NCBI GenBank assembly: GCA_039583875.1
Contig: CM077151.1
Span: forward strand, 113,168,609-113,232,608
DNA length: 64,000 bases
From: Platanthera guangdongensis
Taxonomy: Eukaryota; Streptophyta; Magnoliopsida; Asparagales; Orchidaceae
Direction: 5' to 3'
Made by a program: the position numbers and the translations under genes. Positions 1 through 9,731 of the stretch are shown one piece after another. Numbering within the stretch: position 1 is the stretch's first letter; the number at the start of each line of letters is the position of its first letter. The notes under the pieces were generated by a model. The model had not been told where the DNA came from and did no database searches. It was given only the letters and a program-made list of their open reading frames with translations.

Positions 1-560
1 CCTATCTAGAACATGACATGTAGTGTTGATTGCCTCGGCCCAGAAATATTCTAGAAGTGAGGAATCACTAATCATGGTTCTGTCAGCCTCAATCAAAGTC
101 CTATTCTTTCTCTCAGACATCCCATTTTGTTGTGGGGTTCTAGGAGAAGAGAATTTTTTGGTGACAGCAAGTTCTTCACAAAATTTTGTCATGGTACCAG
201 ATTGGAATTTTGTACCATGGTAACTTCTTAATTTGACCACTGTGATGTTACTTTCATTCTGGATTGTCTTGACAACATTCATGAAGACATCCAAGGTATC
301 ACACTTCTTCCTATGGAAGAATACCCATGTAAACCTTGAGTGATCATCAACAATCACAAAGGTATACTGCTTCCCTCCTAAGCTCTGAATGGGCAAAAAA
401 CCAAACAAGTCCATATGCAACAGATAAAGACATCTTATAAAGTCTTTGTAGTAAATGCTCTTAAAAGAGATCCTTGTTTGCTTACTCATTTGGCATGCAT
501 GACAGGGACCCTTTTTAGCATACATTAACTTAGTAGAAAATCTAATTAAGTTTTCTAAAA
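1..560 (-). pseudogene. Element C integrase core fragment
   Basis: Minus-strand translation gives a copia integrase core. HACQMSKQTR marks the zinc-binding end, HMDLFG carries the first catalytic Asp, then VDDHSRFTWVFF, and PRTPQQNG followed by SERKNRT carries the catalytic Glu. The block that normally reads SDHGTEF reads SYHGTKF here, so the second catalytic Asp is Tyr and the enzyme should be inactive. The upstream HHCC zinc finger is degraded, with a stop-rich stretch near 500-600. The fragment leaves the window at its C-terminal side. Nearest relative in the window is the integrase of element B (7860-8465). Confidence 0.85.
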
Positions 561-1299
561 TAATTTGTTAATTATCTTGTGGTTAATATGAGCAAGTCTC
601 GTGACATTGAACACAAAGGGACTTTTTCTCCTTAGTTATAAGATGCACATGAGTAGAGGATAATTGTAAAATAAATCCAAATAATAAACATTTCCACTCC
701 TAGTTCCTGAGAGGATAACCTCTAAGTCACTTAACTTCTTAATCAGATACTTATCATTGTGGACTTCAATGACATAACCTAAGTTACATAGTTGACTTAT
801 GCTTATAAGGTTGTGTTGCAACCCTTCAGCATTAGCTACCCTTGTGATAGAGATTATGTCATTGGAGATCATACCATATCCTTTGGTGACTCCCCTGTCC
901 GATCCTCCAAAAATAACCTTAGGTCCATTCTTCACATGAACATGGTTCTTTAGAAGACTCCTTTTTCTTGTCATATGTCTTGAGCACCGACTGTCCAAGT
1001 ACCATATTTGTTTGAGATTGGTACCTAAACTATCATGAAAGAAGCAATTTATTTTACCTTACGAACACAAAATATTGTGGGTCCTAGGTTCTTGTTAACA
1101 TAAACAACAAAAGTTTTCCCTGCAGCTGCCTTAGCTAGAAATCTCTTCTTTGCACTTGGCACATTAGGGTTGTGCCAACAATCTTGAGCAAAGTGACCCA
1201 CTTTACCACAACACCAACATTCAAAGATGTCGTACCTTCTCTTCTGAACACTTCTTGAAGTGGAAGTTACATTTTTATGTCCATATTCAGCTAAGAAGG
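561..1299 (-). pseudogene. Element C gag zinc knuckle 2, protease and pre-integrase region
   Basis: From 1299 downward the minus strand encodes the end of Gag with a CCHC knuckle (CWCCGKVGHFAQDC, about 1176-1219), then the protease start and the GAG-pre-integrase domain ending in HNLISISQLC. The protease motif that reads DSG in element B reads DSR here, so the active site is damaged. Stops lie between the knuckle and the protease near 1030-1070. The first codons continue exactly from the right-hand part of the element at 26278 once element A and one target copy are removed. Confidence 0.85.
1295..1299. repeat. Target site duplication GAAGG, left copy (element A)
   Basis: GAAGG directly precedes the TG of the left LTR of A and recurs at 26273-26277 directly after the CA of its right LTR. 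A 5-bp duplication is the usual copia insertion footprint. Confidence 0.93.
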
Positions 1300-1497
1300 T
1301 GTTGGAACCCTACTTGTGATTTGGGCTAGGTTCACTATTCGGACTGATGACCCACCATGTATAGTCTAGGGTCATATGTTAGTTTCATGATTTAGGTCAA
1401 TCACACTTGGTTAGATCACTGAGACCTACCTTCAGAAGACTTTAGAGAATATAAGACTTATGAGACAAGGTAGTTTTGAAGATTACAGAAAATATGT

Positions 1498-1765
1498 TTG
1501 ACGATAGCTGAACTCAGCTCGACAATCGTCGAACTCAGCTCGAAGAACTCAAAGTTCCTTCTCTGAGTTGAGCTCGACGAAAGTCAAGCTCAGGTCGACG
1601 AACTGTGAGCTTATATCAGAACCTGAGCTTGATGAAGTGTCATCTCAGCTCGACGATTTTGGAGCTCAGCTCGACGAAGAAGACTTATCAGCTAGATGAA
1701 ATTGGTGCTCAGGTCGATGAAAGCTTTATAGAGGTCGACTAACTTCATCCAGGTTCTGCTCGACT
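1498..1765 (+). promoter_or_regulatory. Phased TCGA-word comb in U3 of element A 5' LTR
   Basis: Repeats of AGCTCGACGAA and variants. TCGA-core starts lie at 1519, 1540, 1574, 1595, 1629, 1650, 1671, 1693, 1714, 1735 and 1760, giving steps of 21, 34, 21, 34, 21, 21, 22, 21, 21 and 25 bp. A reverse-orientation TCGTCGA sits at 1526. Decayed teeth keep their place: cores TTGA at 1629 and TAGA at 1693. The array lies about 260 bp upstream of the TATA box. Role unknown; a promoter or protein-binding array is inferred. Confidence 0.85.
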
Positions 1766-2024
1766 AATCTTCTCTACAGATTCTCAGATCCACTAAGTCG
1801 GTTTAAAATCAGTAATTAAGAAAGTAATACTCTGATAATTAATGCTTATATTCTAAAGAATATAGCCGTTCCTGACAGCATTAATTAGGGATTTCATAGA
1901 GTTATTACTTAATATATTTACTGGGAAAGTTGAGGAAATGCATTGAAGACAAAATCAGCCGTCCATTTCCCAGAAAATTTGTAGAGGACTTCAAGGAATT
2001 TAAAATTCAAATCATCAATCAAGA

Positions 2025-2032
2025 TATAAAAG
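2025..2032 (+). promoter_or_regulatory. TATA box, element A 5' LTR
   Basis: TATAAAAG, conserved at 25403-25410 in the right LTR and at 61809-61816 in element H. It would place the transcript start near 2055-2065. Confidence 0.7.
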
Positions 2033-2838
2033 AAATTTTCTGAAGATTGCTACATACAACCAGTGAAAAAGTCTAACAGTCAAGAAGAAAAGAACATCAG
2101 CATACAGAGAACAAGAAACAGAATCACAGAACCTATTGTTCTTCATCATTATTCTCCCTCAAGCTTTTCTTACAGCAAACAATCATCATTCTGAGATCAA
2201 GTTCACAATCACTCAGATACATATACTGGAAGAAGAAGTTTTCAACTTAAAGTCCTACACCCTAAAGCAAAGTCTCCACTCCTGACCAGATTTCAATAAC
2301 TCAGGGGGAACTTTGACAACATCATAAAATCTACTAGTCTTCTCAGAGGATTGAGATAGAGAAGACAATATCAATCTTAGTTTTCAACTATGTACAAGGT
2401 TATAACTCCCTTTAAAAGTTAATCCCTTGGTTGTCAAGTCTCCTGATGAAAAGACTTAGTTTTGTTTTTGGGCACCTGATTAAAAGCTCAATGGGTTGTC
2501 AGATCTCCCTTGAAAATAGATCTTGTGGTGACAGGGCACCTGAACAGAAACCTGTGGTGGCAGGGCACCTGATCAAAAACCTATAGTGGATTCCTACCAG
2601 GGTGGTAGAAGAGTGGATGTACCCAGGTTTATTGGGGAACCAATATAAATTTCCTTGTGTCTTCTGGTTGTGCTCTACTTTTTATTTTGTTGTACTGTGA
2701 TATATTTTCTTTCTCATATATATACATATATATTACCTATTTTAAATCCTTTGTAAAAACACTCAAAGTTTTTAAAATACTCTATTCACCCCCCCCCCCT
2801 CGCTAGAGTTAGTTAGATCAATCTCTCAGCATCTGAGT

Positions 2839-2904
2839 TATCACTTTCAATTAGTATCAGAGGATATCTGATATCACTTTCAATTGGTATCAGAGGGATA
2901 GGTT
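2839..2904 (+). repeat. 33-bp direct duplication of LTR end plus primer site (element A)
   Basis: TATCACTTTCA followed by a TATCAGAGG primer-like sequence occurs at 2839 and again at 2872. The first copy lies inside the LTR and the second makes the real LTR end and primer site. The right LTR carries the inner copy too (26230-26260), so the duplication predates this insertion. Confidence 0.85.
2885..2896 (+). other. Primer binding site, element A
   Basis: TGGTATCAGAGG, two bases after the LTR end, complementary to the 3' end of plant initiator Met-tRNA. Confidence 0.9.
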
Positions 2905-2979
2905 GCTTGGTTGTACAGGCTAACACCTGAACCAAAAGATCTTTGTTTGATCTTATCTACTGTAGTTGTATTTCATATC

Positions 2980-3271
2980 ATGGCACAAAATAAGGAGTAT
3001 TCAAGCATCAGACCTCCAGTGTGCAATCTAAATAATTTTGCACTTTGGAAGGCAAGGATTAGGCTATGTATGGATTCTATTGATGAGGACATATACAATT
3101 CTATTTTGACAGGTCCCCCACAACTAGTGGCAACTACAAACACAAGTGTTGTTCCACCAACTGAGTGGACTGATGCTCAGAAGAAGATGAAAATTGTAGA
3201 TGCCAAAGTCATGAAAATTTTGGCTCAAAAAATGTCTGATGTCATATTTCAAAAAGTTGTTGAATGCACTT
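2980..3271 (+). pseudogene. Element A gag, N-terminal part (cut by element B)
   Basis: ATG at 2980 begins a copia Gag (MAQNKEYSSIRPPVCNLNNF...). It matches the start of element H gag at 62766 closely over about 95 residues: the WKARIRLCMDS block, the DIYNSILTGPP block and the AKVMKILAQKMSD block. The frame is cut by element B at codon 97 and continues in frame at 16255 once B and one CACTT copy are removed. This start is chosen because the same methionine begins the H protein. Confidence 0.9.
3267..3271. repeat. Target site duplication CACTT, left copy (element B)
   Basis: CACTT immediately before the TG of the left LTR of B; the partner is at 16250-16254. It interrupts the Gag codons of A. 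Confidence 0.95.
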
Positions 3272-3416
3272 TGTTGGGTACATTAGTTTAAATGTACCTG
3301 ATTTGAAGAAGCCTCACCCAACTCAATGATATACATCAAAATGTACTTGATGTGTTTTGAGTTCACTTGTGCAGGTTAATTATTTGCAGGAAAGATGGAA
3401 AAGTTTCTAAGTCCAT

Positions 3417-4290
3417 GTGTCGACACCCAGAGGGAAAGTGTCGACACTTAAGAAGACTTGTGTCGACACCCAGGCAAGCAGTGTCGACACTTGGAGTCAT
3501 TATGTCGACACCAGGGATGCAGAGTCGACACCAGACAGAAAGTGTCGACACAAGGAGCTGTGTCGACACTCAATGAAGTAAAGTGCAGTAAAGCAGTGTC
3601 GACACTTAACAGCAGTGTCGACACCTAGAAGAACTGTGTCTACATCAGAAAGTGTCGACACTTGGAGGCTGTGTCGACACTCAGCAAAAGTCAGCAGAGA
3701 CTAAGTATAAGTATCGACACCCAGAGCAATGTGTCGACACACAGCAGAAGAGTCAACACTTGAAAAAAGTGTCGACACAAGAAAGAATGTGTCGACACTC
3801 AGCTGAAGACTCAACACTTGAAGAAAGAGTCGACACAAGGAGCTGTGTCGACACTTAGCAAAGATCAGCAAAATTCTAAGTACAAGTGTCGACACTAAGG
3901 AGTTGTGTCGACACTCAGTCAGAGTCTCGACAGAAGAAGAATGTGTCGACACAAGGAGCTGTGTCGACACTCAACAAGTATCAACACTGAAGACATGTGT
4001 CGACACCAAGAAGAAGTGTCGACACTTAACAGATTCAACACATGAAGATGTGTCGACACAAAGGAGATGTGTCGACACTTACAAGAATTCAGCAGCATAT
4101 TGAAGTACAAGTACTTGTGTCGACACTCAATTTCAGTGTCGACACATGAAGAAGAAGCAGTGTCGAGATATAAAATCTACAATACAAGGAGTTGTGTCGA
4201 CACCTTGTAGGCTAGTGTCGACACTTAGACAACTTGTGTCGACACTTGGTCTATATGTGTCGACACTTAAAGACAGACAGTCTCGACACT
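3417..4290 (+). promoter_or_regulatory. GTGTCGACAC palindrome comb, element B 5' LTR
   Basis: I count 28 exact copies of the 10-bp palindrome between 3417 and 4266, plus degenerate copies such as GAGTCGACAC and GTCTCGACAC. Start-to-start steps are 21, 22, 21, 61, 18, 36, 19, 37, 19, 60, 38, 20, 56, 41, 19, 38, 18, 36, 19, 34, 19, 48, 19, 58, 21, 21 and 21 bp. Most are near one, two or three times 19-21 bp, and degenerate words fill many long gaps. The array ends about 135 bp upstream of the TATA box. Function unknown. Confidence 0.92.
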
Positions 4291-4423
4291 TACAGACAGT
4301 TACAGAATTTTCAAGAACTGACTGGATGACTTGACAGCTGCCATTCCAGCCGGTCTATTGCACCTGTCAGAGTTGTCAGAAATCTGTTATGGATCGGACC
4401 AGCCGGTTACCATGAAGAAGGCC

Positions 4424-4431
4424 TATAAATA
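4424..4431 (+). promoter_or_regulatory. TATA box, element B 5' LTR
   Basis: TATAAATA within GGCCTATAAATAGGC, the best core promoter in the LTR and identical at 15365 in the right LTR. It places the palindrome comb in U3. Confidence 0.75.
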
Positions 4432-5285
4432 GGCTTATACAGTTCTACAGAAACTGTTGTTGAAGTTGTTGATTGAACACAAGTACAAGTGATCAATATA
4501 CAAAGAAGATCTAGTGAAGATCTAAGAAGTTGGAGAGATAGAGCTCCATCCAAGAAGTCAGCCGTTGGAACCAGGCTGAGAAGAAGGGTTCAGATTTATT
4601 CTGAATCTTAAGTAGCAGAGATCAAGGATCAACTGCAGAAGAGATTAATCTTATTGTGTTCTACATTCAAGAAGCTTTGAAGAAAGCCAAGTCAGATTGA
4701 TCTCAGCTGAGTTCTTCCAAGAACTCATCAAGAAACTCACAATTCTTCTCTCTTGTCTTTGAGTTGTTGAGTAAACATTTTGTATTCAAATTATCTTGTA
4801 GGATCCTTAGGGATCTGAGTCTTTATAAGCCTGTAATTATAAAGGCTGAGTGTAGGGCTTGAGTGCCTGAGTGTTGGAGATTGGAATCTCTGAGTGTAGG
4901 CCTGTTGTGGCTGAGTGTAGGCCTTGGTGGCTGAGTGTAGGCTTTGTGAAGAAGCTGAGTTGTAGGGCCTTGGGCCTGAGGTGTAGGAACCTGTGTTGTG
5001 GGTTCTGAGTGTAAGATCTGAGGATCTGAGATAGTGGAGAAGTTGGGCCGAATCTAGTACACTGCTAGATAGGCGAAGGGGGAAAGTGGATGTACCCAAA
5101 CCTTGGGGAACCACTATAAAACTGTGTGTCTACTGTGTGCTGTGGAATTCTGTGATTTCTAAATGTGTGCTGTGATAAAGTAGATAGAATGCTGTGTTAG
5201 ATTCTGTATTCTGCCTTAAAAAGTTAAAAAGATTCTAGTCACCTATTCACCCCCCTCTAGGTGTTTAGGTACAATATCTTTCAAG

Positions 5286-5297
5286 TGGTATCAGAGC
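5286..5297 (+). other. Primer binding site, element B
   Basis: TGGTATCAGAGC, two bases after the LTR end; initiator Met-tRNA type. Confidence 0.93.
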
Positions 5298-5390
5298 GAG
5301 GTTACTCAAAAAGGGACATAACTGTCTGAGTAGATCCTGATTGGCAGATTCAGTCTAAGTCAAATTACAGAATCAAGAAACTCAAGAACC

Positions 5391-6635
5391 ATGGGTTCCA
5401 CTGAGAATCACAAGGAATTGGGATCCATGAAGCTACCCATATGTAGGAAAGAGATCTTTGGTATCTGGAAGGAAAGGGTGAGACTGTTTATGGAAGCCTC
5501 AGACCCTAAGATTTATATAACAGTAAAAGAAGGGCCATATGTGCCCATGAAGGTCTCAGTCTTATATGCAAATCAGAGAACACCTAAGGATTTCTCTGAA
5601 ATGACAAAGGATGAAATTGTTCTAGCCACTATGGATAAGAGGGCTCAAAACATTATTGTGAGTGTCATAGATGATGATACTTTTCAGAATTTGATACACT
5701 GTAAGACAGCTAAAGAGATGTGGGATACTCTTATTGTGTACATGGAGGGTTCTGAAGAAGTAAGGCAAGACAAAAAATCCTTGCTAAACCAAGAATATGA
5801 AAGTTTTAGACAAGGTAAAACTGATAGCATAACTGAATGCTATAAGAAGTTCTACAGGATTGTGAATGAGCTCATGTCCTATGGCAGAGAGTTCAGTAAT
5901 TATAAACTCAATGATAAGTTTCTAAGGTCCCTAACAAAAGATTGGGACACCAAGATCTGTGCCATTAGGGAAATGACAAAGTTGGCAGAAATTCCTCCAC
6001 CAACACTGTTTGGCAAACTGCTGTCCTATGAAATGCAGTTAATGGTGAGGAAAGAAGAGGAAAAATCAACAAGAAGTGAACATAAAGAAAGGACAGTGGC
6101 CTTCAAAACAGAAGCCCCCAGAAAGTACAGAAGTAAGTCACCAACTCCACCTCCAAAGGTTGCTGAAACTGAGTCAGATGAGTCAGCAAGTAGAAAGTCT
6201 GAAAGCAGTGAAAGTGATGAGGACTTTGCTGCCTTCACAAGACATTTCCAGAAGTTCTTAAAGAAGAAACAGTGGAGGACAAGGCCATCTACTTCACAGG
6301 GAAAAGAAAACTATTATCAGAATAAAAAGTCTTCAAAGAAAGACAGGAAAAAGACTAAGTCTAGCAAAGCAACTCTTTCAAAAATAGTATGCTATTGCTG
6401 TAATAGACAAGGCCATGTTGTTGCAGATTGTCCAGAAAAAAGGAAGGAGTCTAGAGACAAGAAAAGGACTCAATACAAGGGTAAGAAGGAAAAGTCTTTT
6501 GTTGCCAAAAAGGATAAGAGCCTGTCAGATATTTCTTCATCAGAAACTGAGTCCGATGCTGAGGCATATATAGGACTGTTTGCTGAGGAAGAAGAAGAAG
6601 AGTTCATTCAAATCATGAACTCTATATATGAATAA
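5391..6635 (+). pseudogene. Element B gag, N-terminal part with zinc knuckle 1
   Basis: ATG at 5391, first in frame after the primer site. The 414 codons encode a copia Gag: a WKERVRLFMEASDPK block near residue 26, an UBN2-like capsid region (about 60-210), a Ser/Glu-rich linker and a CCHC knuckle CYCCNRQGHVVADC at residues 334-347. This is the nucleocapsid precursor that packages element RNA. The following TAA (6633-6635) is a premature stop in a longer frame: the same frame reopens and carries a coiled coil and a second knuckle. Element C encodes a homologue on the minus strand at 28574-26278. Composition is Lys/Ser-rich, as expected for nucleocapsid. Confidence 0.9.
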
Positions 6636-7433
6636 GAGGACAGTCAGTGCCAAGGACTAATGGCATTGACAGAAAGTGACAAAATCCTGGAGCAGCCAGG
6701 ACCTAGTAAGGTACAACATTGTTCTTTTAGTTCAATTTCTTGTGCCAATACAGAATCAGATTCATCATCATCAAGTGATGAGAATGCATCTGAGTCTGAA
6801 GAGGATATTCATCAGTTGATAGATGAATATAAAGTTCTGTTGCAAGCTTATAAGAAGAGCAAGTCCCTAGCCAAAAGTCAGGCAAAGGAAATTGCTAATC
6901 TCAAAGCTGCTACAACTGATTTTGAGAAGTTGTTTGATCAAAAGCTTAATGAGATAGCCAGACTGAAGCACATAACTGTGATTCAGATGGGGACTATATC
7001 ATTTAAGAATGATCAAATCAAGAGTCTGGAGATTAATCTTCAGAAGGAGAAACACTTAGTTGCTAGGTTTTCTAAACCAAAGTCTGTTCTACCCATAATT
7101 GATGAATTTGTTCATCAAAAAGGTAAAGCTGGACTGTGGTTTTCAAAACCTGCTAGGACTGTTCAGTCCAAGTCCAAGTCCAAGGGCAAAGCCCCAACTT
7201 TCAACAAGTCAGCTGTAGATAAAACAGCAAAGACAGTACCTAAGCAAAGGTACAATAAGTTTGAGTGTTGGTGCTGTGGCAAGGTAGGCCACTTTGCAAT
7301 GGACTGTTGGTACAATGCTAGTGCCAAAGTGAGTAGCAAACTGCCTGTTGGAAAACCTGCAGGTAGCTTTATTATGAAGCAAACTAACCAGTACCAAGGA
7401 CCCAAGAATTCTTTGGGTTCTAAGGTTCACTAA
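6636..7433 (+). pseudogene. Element B gag, C-terminal part: coiled coil and zinc knuckle 2
   Basis: Same frame as the preceding segment. After an acidic Ser-rich stretch comes a likely coiled coil (HQLIDEYKVLLQAYKKSKS... onward, about 6807-7050), a basic Lys/Ser linker, and a second CCHC knuckle CWCCGKVGHFAMDC at 7266-7307. The ATG at 6660 is internal and probably not a true start. Ends at an in-frame TAA (7431-7433) beside splice-like sequence TTTTGCAG/GTGAGT (7438-7451). In C the same knuckle is CWCCGKVGHFAQDC, supporting one gag with two knuckles in this family. Confidence 0.88.
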
Positions 7434-8465
7434 TCTGTTTTGCAGGTGAGTCCAAGTGACCATGCCCCAATATGGTACTTGGACAGTGGATGTTCCAGAC
7501 ATATGACTGGAACAAGGGGTTTACTAAAGGACTACACACCTATCAAGGATGGTCCAAAAGTCACCTTTGGTGATTCTGAAAAAGGGATCATCAAGGGTTT
7601 TGGTAACATATCTAACTCATTTATTACAATTACTCAAGTGGCCTATGTTAAAGGTTTGAAACATAACCTTATTAGTATAAGTCAATTGAGTGATGTAGGA
7701 TATGACATCTCATTTGTGAAAGATGGTTGTCATATCAGGAGGTCAAATGATCAAGAGATCATTTTGACTGGTTATAGAAAAAGGAATATCTACTTCCTAG
7801 ACATTATGGTTGAGAACAATGGTTCTCCAGTGTGTCTTGTAGCTGATGAGACAGTCTCTCATTGTGTCAAATGGCACAAGAGGCAAGCCCATCTAAACTA
7901 TAAGACAATTGGCAAACTCTTTAGCAAAGAGTTAGTGAGGAATGGTCCTCAAGTTAAATGTATTAAAGATGGTATTTGCTCAGCTTGTCAAAAGGGCAAG
8001 CAGACTAGATCCACCTTTAGAAGCATTGAAAACAAAGATTCTGTGAGGTGCTTATACCTCTTGCATATGGATCTCTTTGGTCCAATGCCAGTTCACAGCC
8101 TAGGTAGGAAGGTCTATACCTTTGTAGTTGTAGATGACTACTCAAGGTTTTCCTGGGTGTTCTTTCTTAGACAGAAATCTGAAACACCTAGTGTCTTCTA
8201 TAGCTTTGTTAGACAAATTCAGAATGAACTAAATAGTACAGTGGTCAAAATAAGAAGTGACCATGGTACTGAATTTCAGTCTGATAGCATGACAAAACTA
8301 TGTGAAGAATTTGGGATATTTCAAGAGTTTTCTTCACCAAGAACACCTCAGCAAAATAGCATTGCTGAAAGGAAGAATAGAACCTTGATTGAGGCTGGTA
8401 GGACCCTATTAAGTGATACATCACTACCAGAATATTTCTGGGCTGAAGCAGTTAATACTGCATGA
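7434..8465 (+). pseudogene. Element B protease, pre-integrase and integrase
   Basis: Frame continues from gag with no ATG of its own, as expected for a polyprotein. Protease active site DSG at 7482-7490 in WYLDSGCSRHM. The GAG-pre-integrase domain ends KHNLISISQLSDVG. The integrase zinc finger has WHKRQAH and CSACQKGKQ. Core residues are present: Asp in HMDLFGPMP, Asp in SDHGTEFQS, Glu in AERKNRT. The usual PQQNG reads PQQNS. The TGA at 8463-8465 falls in the VNTA/HVINR segment where relatives have Cys, so it is a point nonsense change and not a frameshift. Protease matures the polyprotein; integrase inserts the cDNA. Confidence 0.92.
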
Positions 8466-9017
8466 CATGTTATTAATAGGGCTACCATTACTAAAAGCCT
8501 CAACAAGACCCCCTATGAGGTTGTGAAAGGCAGGAAACCAAACCTATCCTACTTCAGGATCTTTGGTTGTAAGTGCTTTATACTTAATAATGGAAAGTCG
8601 TACTTGACTAAGTTTGCTGCCAAGTCCCAAGAGGGAATTTTTGTTGGGTACAGCAACAACAGTAAGGCTTATAGAGTCTACAACTTGTCTACTCAAGTTG
8701 TACAGTAATCTGTACATGTAGTATTTGATGAAACTAGACTTATTAACAATGAGTTGTCTAGTAGTGTATGTAGCTCCACAGGTATAACAAAGAAGATGGA
8801 CAAGCTCACTATAGAAGAAGAACCTACTGCAAGGCAGCAAGTAGAAGATAGTGGCTGCTGTCCAGGGGGAGTACTACATGTACCTAATGCAGAAGAAGTA
8901 CAAGGAGTACAACAAGATGAAGAAGTTGAAGAAGTTCAACCAGAAGTCAGGATGCCTCTAGCCAATAGGCATCTAAGAGATCATCCAGCAGAACAAATCA
9001 TTGGTGATCCAAGATAA
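8466..9017 (+). pseudogene. Element B integrase C-terminus and linker to RT
   Basis: Same frame. Encodes the conserved copia block GCKCFILNNGK, then EGIFVGYSNNSKAYRVYN, which closes integrase. A TAA at 8706-8708 replaces the codon that element A reads as Glu (EESVHISFDE). The rest (8709-9017) is an acidic, Glu/Val-rich linker with low conservation, ending at TAA 9015-9017 just before the GVQTRS motif that starts the RT region. A CAGGGGGAG polypurine-like motif sits at 8863. Confidence 0.85.
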
Positions 9018-9731
9018 GGGGTACAAACAAGGAGCAGAAATCTGAATGCAACAATCTACTCCAGTTTTCTATCCCAAGTTGAACCAAAGAAGTTTGAAGA
9101 AGCCATCCTAGACCCTCATTGGATTGAAGCAATGCAAGAAGAGCTGAATCAGTTCAAAAGGTGCAAGGTCTGGGAGCTTGTTCCTAAACCAAAAGACCAC
9201 AATATAATTGGGACAAAGTGGATCTTTAGGAACAAAATGGATGAGCATGGAGTCATCATTAAGAACAAAGCAAGATTGGTTGCTAAAGGATATAGGCAGG
9301 AAGAAGGTATTGACTTTGATAAAACCTTTGCTCTAGTAGCCAGACAGGAAGCCATAAGGATATTCCTGGCCTATGCAACTTTTCAAGGATTTAATGTTTA
9401 CCAAATGGATGTCTAGTCAGCATTTCTGAATGGTAATCTTAAAGAGGAAGTCTATGTGGAACAGCCATCAGGTTTTGTTGATTCAACTCTACCTAATCAT
9501 GTCTATAGACTTAGGAAAGCTTTATATGGGTTAAAGCAAGCCCCTAGGGCTTGGTATGAAACCCTGTCTAGTTTCCTCATTGAGAATAAGTTCACAAGGG
9601 GGAAAATAGACAAGACTCTATTCCTTAGGGAATCCAGAGGCAAAGTAATACTAGTCCAAATATATGTAGATGACATAATATTTGGGTCTACTGAAAGTAG
9701 TCTTTGCAAAAAGTTTGCAAAACTAATGTAA
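9018..9731 (+). pseudogene. Element B reverse transcriptase, N-terminal and palm domains
   Basis: Same frame. Contains [12 protein letters not shown], the GTKWIFRNK block, [17 protein letters not shown], the QMDV/SAFLNG block, [12 protein letters not shown] and the catalytic YVDD (9663-9674) in [11 protein letters not shown], so the polymerase active site is intact. In-frame TAG at 9414-9416 stands where copia RTs have Lys (MDVKSAF). TAA at 9729-9731 follows FAKLM, where relatives commonly have a Gln, Lys or Glu codon. RT copies element RNA into cDNA in the virus-like particle. Confidence 0.93.

Larger units (their letters stand above)
1300..2882 (+). repeat. Element A 5' LTR
   Basis: Starts TGTTGGAACCC and ends CTTTCA, matching the right LTR at 24637-26272. 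It contains the TCGA word comb (1498-1765), a TATA box at 2025, a C-tract near 2790 and, unusually, an old primer-site copy inside its last 45 bp. Confidence 0.92.
3272..5283 (+). repeat. Element B 5' LTR (2012 bp)
   Basis: Begins TGTTGGGTAC and ends ATCTTTCA. U3 carries 28 exact GTGTCGACAC palindromes, the TATA box is at 4424, and R/U5 continues to a CACCCCCCTCTAG tract near 5250. It is repeated at 14213-16249. Confidence 0.95.

Noticed and set aside
23..223. Short plus-strand ORF at the left end.
   Set aside because: Antisense shadow of the element C integrase.
3417..4290. Regular repeats with unique spacers, superficially CRISPR-like.
   Set aside because: Repeats are 10 bp with roughly 10-bp spacers inside a plant LTR; no cas genes, and the context is a eukaryotic retrotransposon.
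3363..4334. Overlapping ORFs on both strands with CRH, VDT and VST repeats (also 14304-15275 and 10573-11144), resembling repeat proteins.
   Set aside because: They are translations of the GTGTCGACAC palindrome array. A palindrome reads alike on both strands, which creates these ORFs; no start context or homology supports coding.
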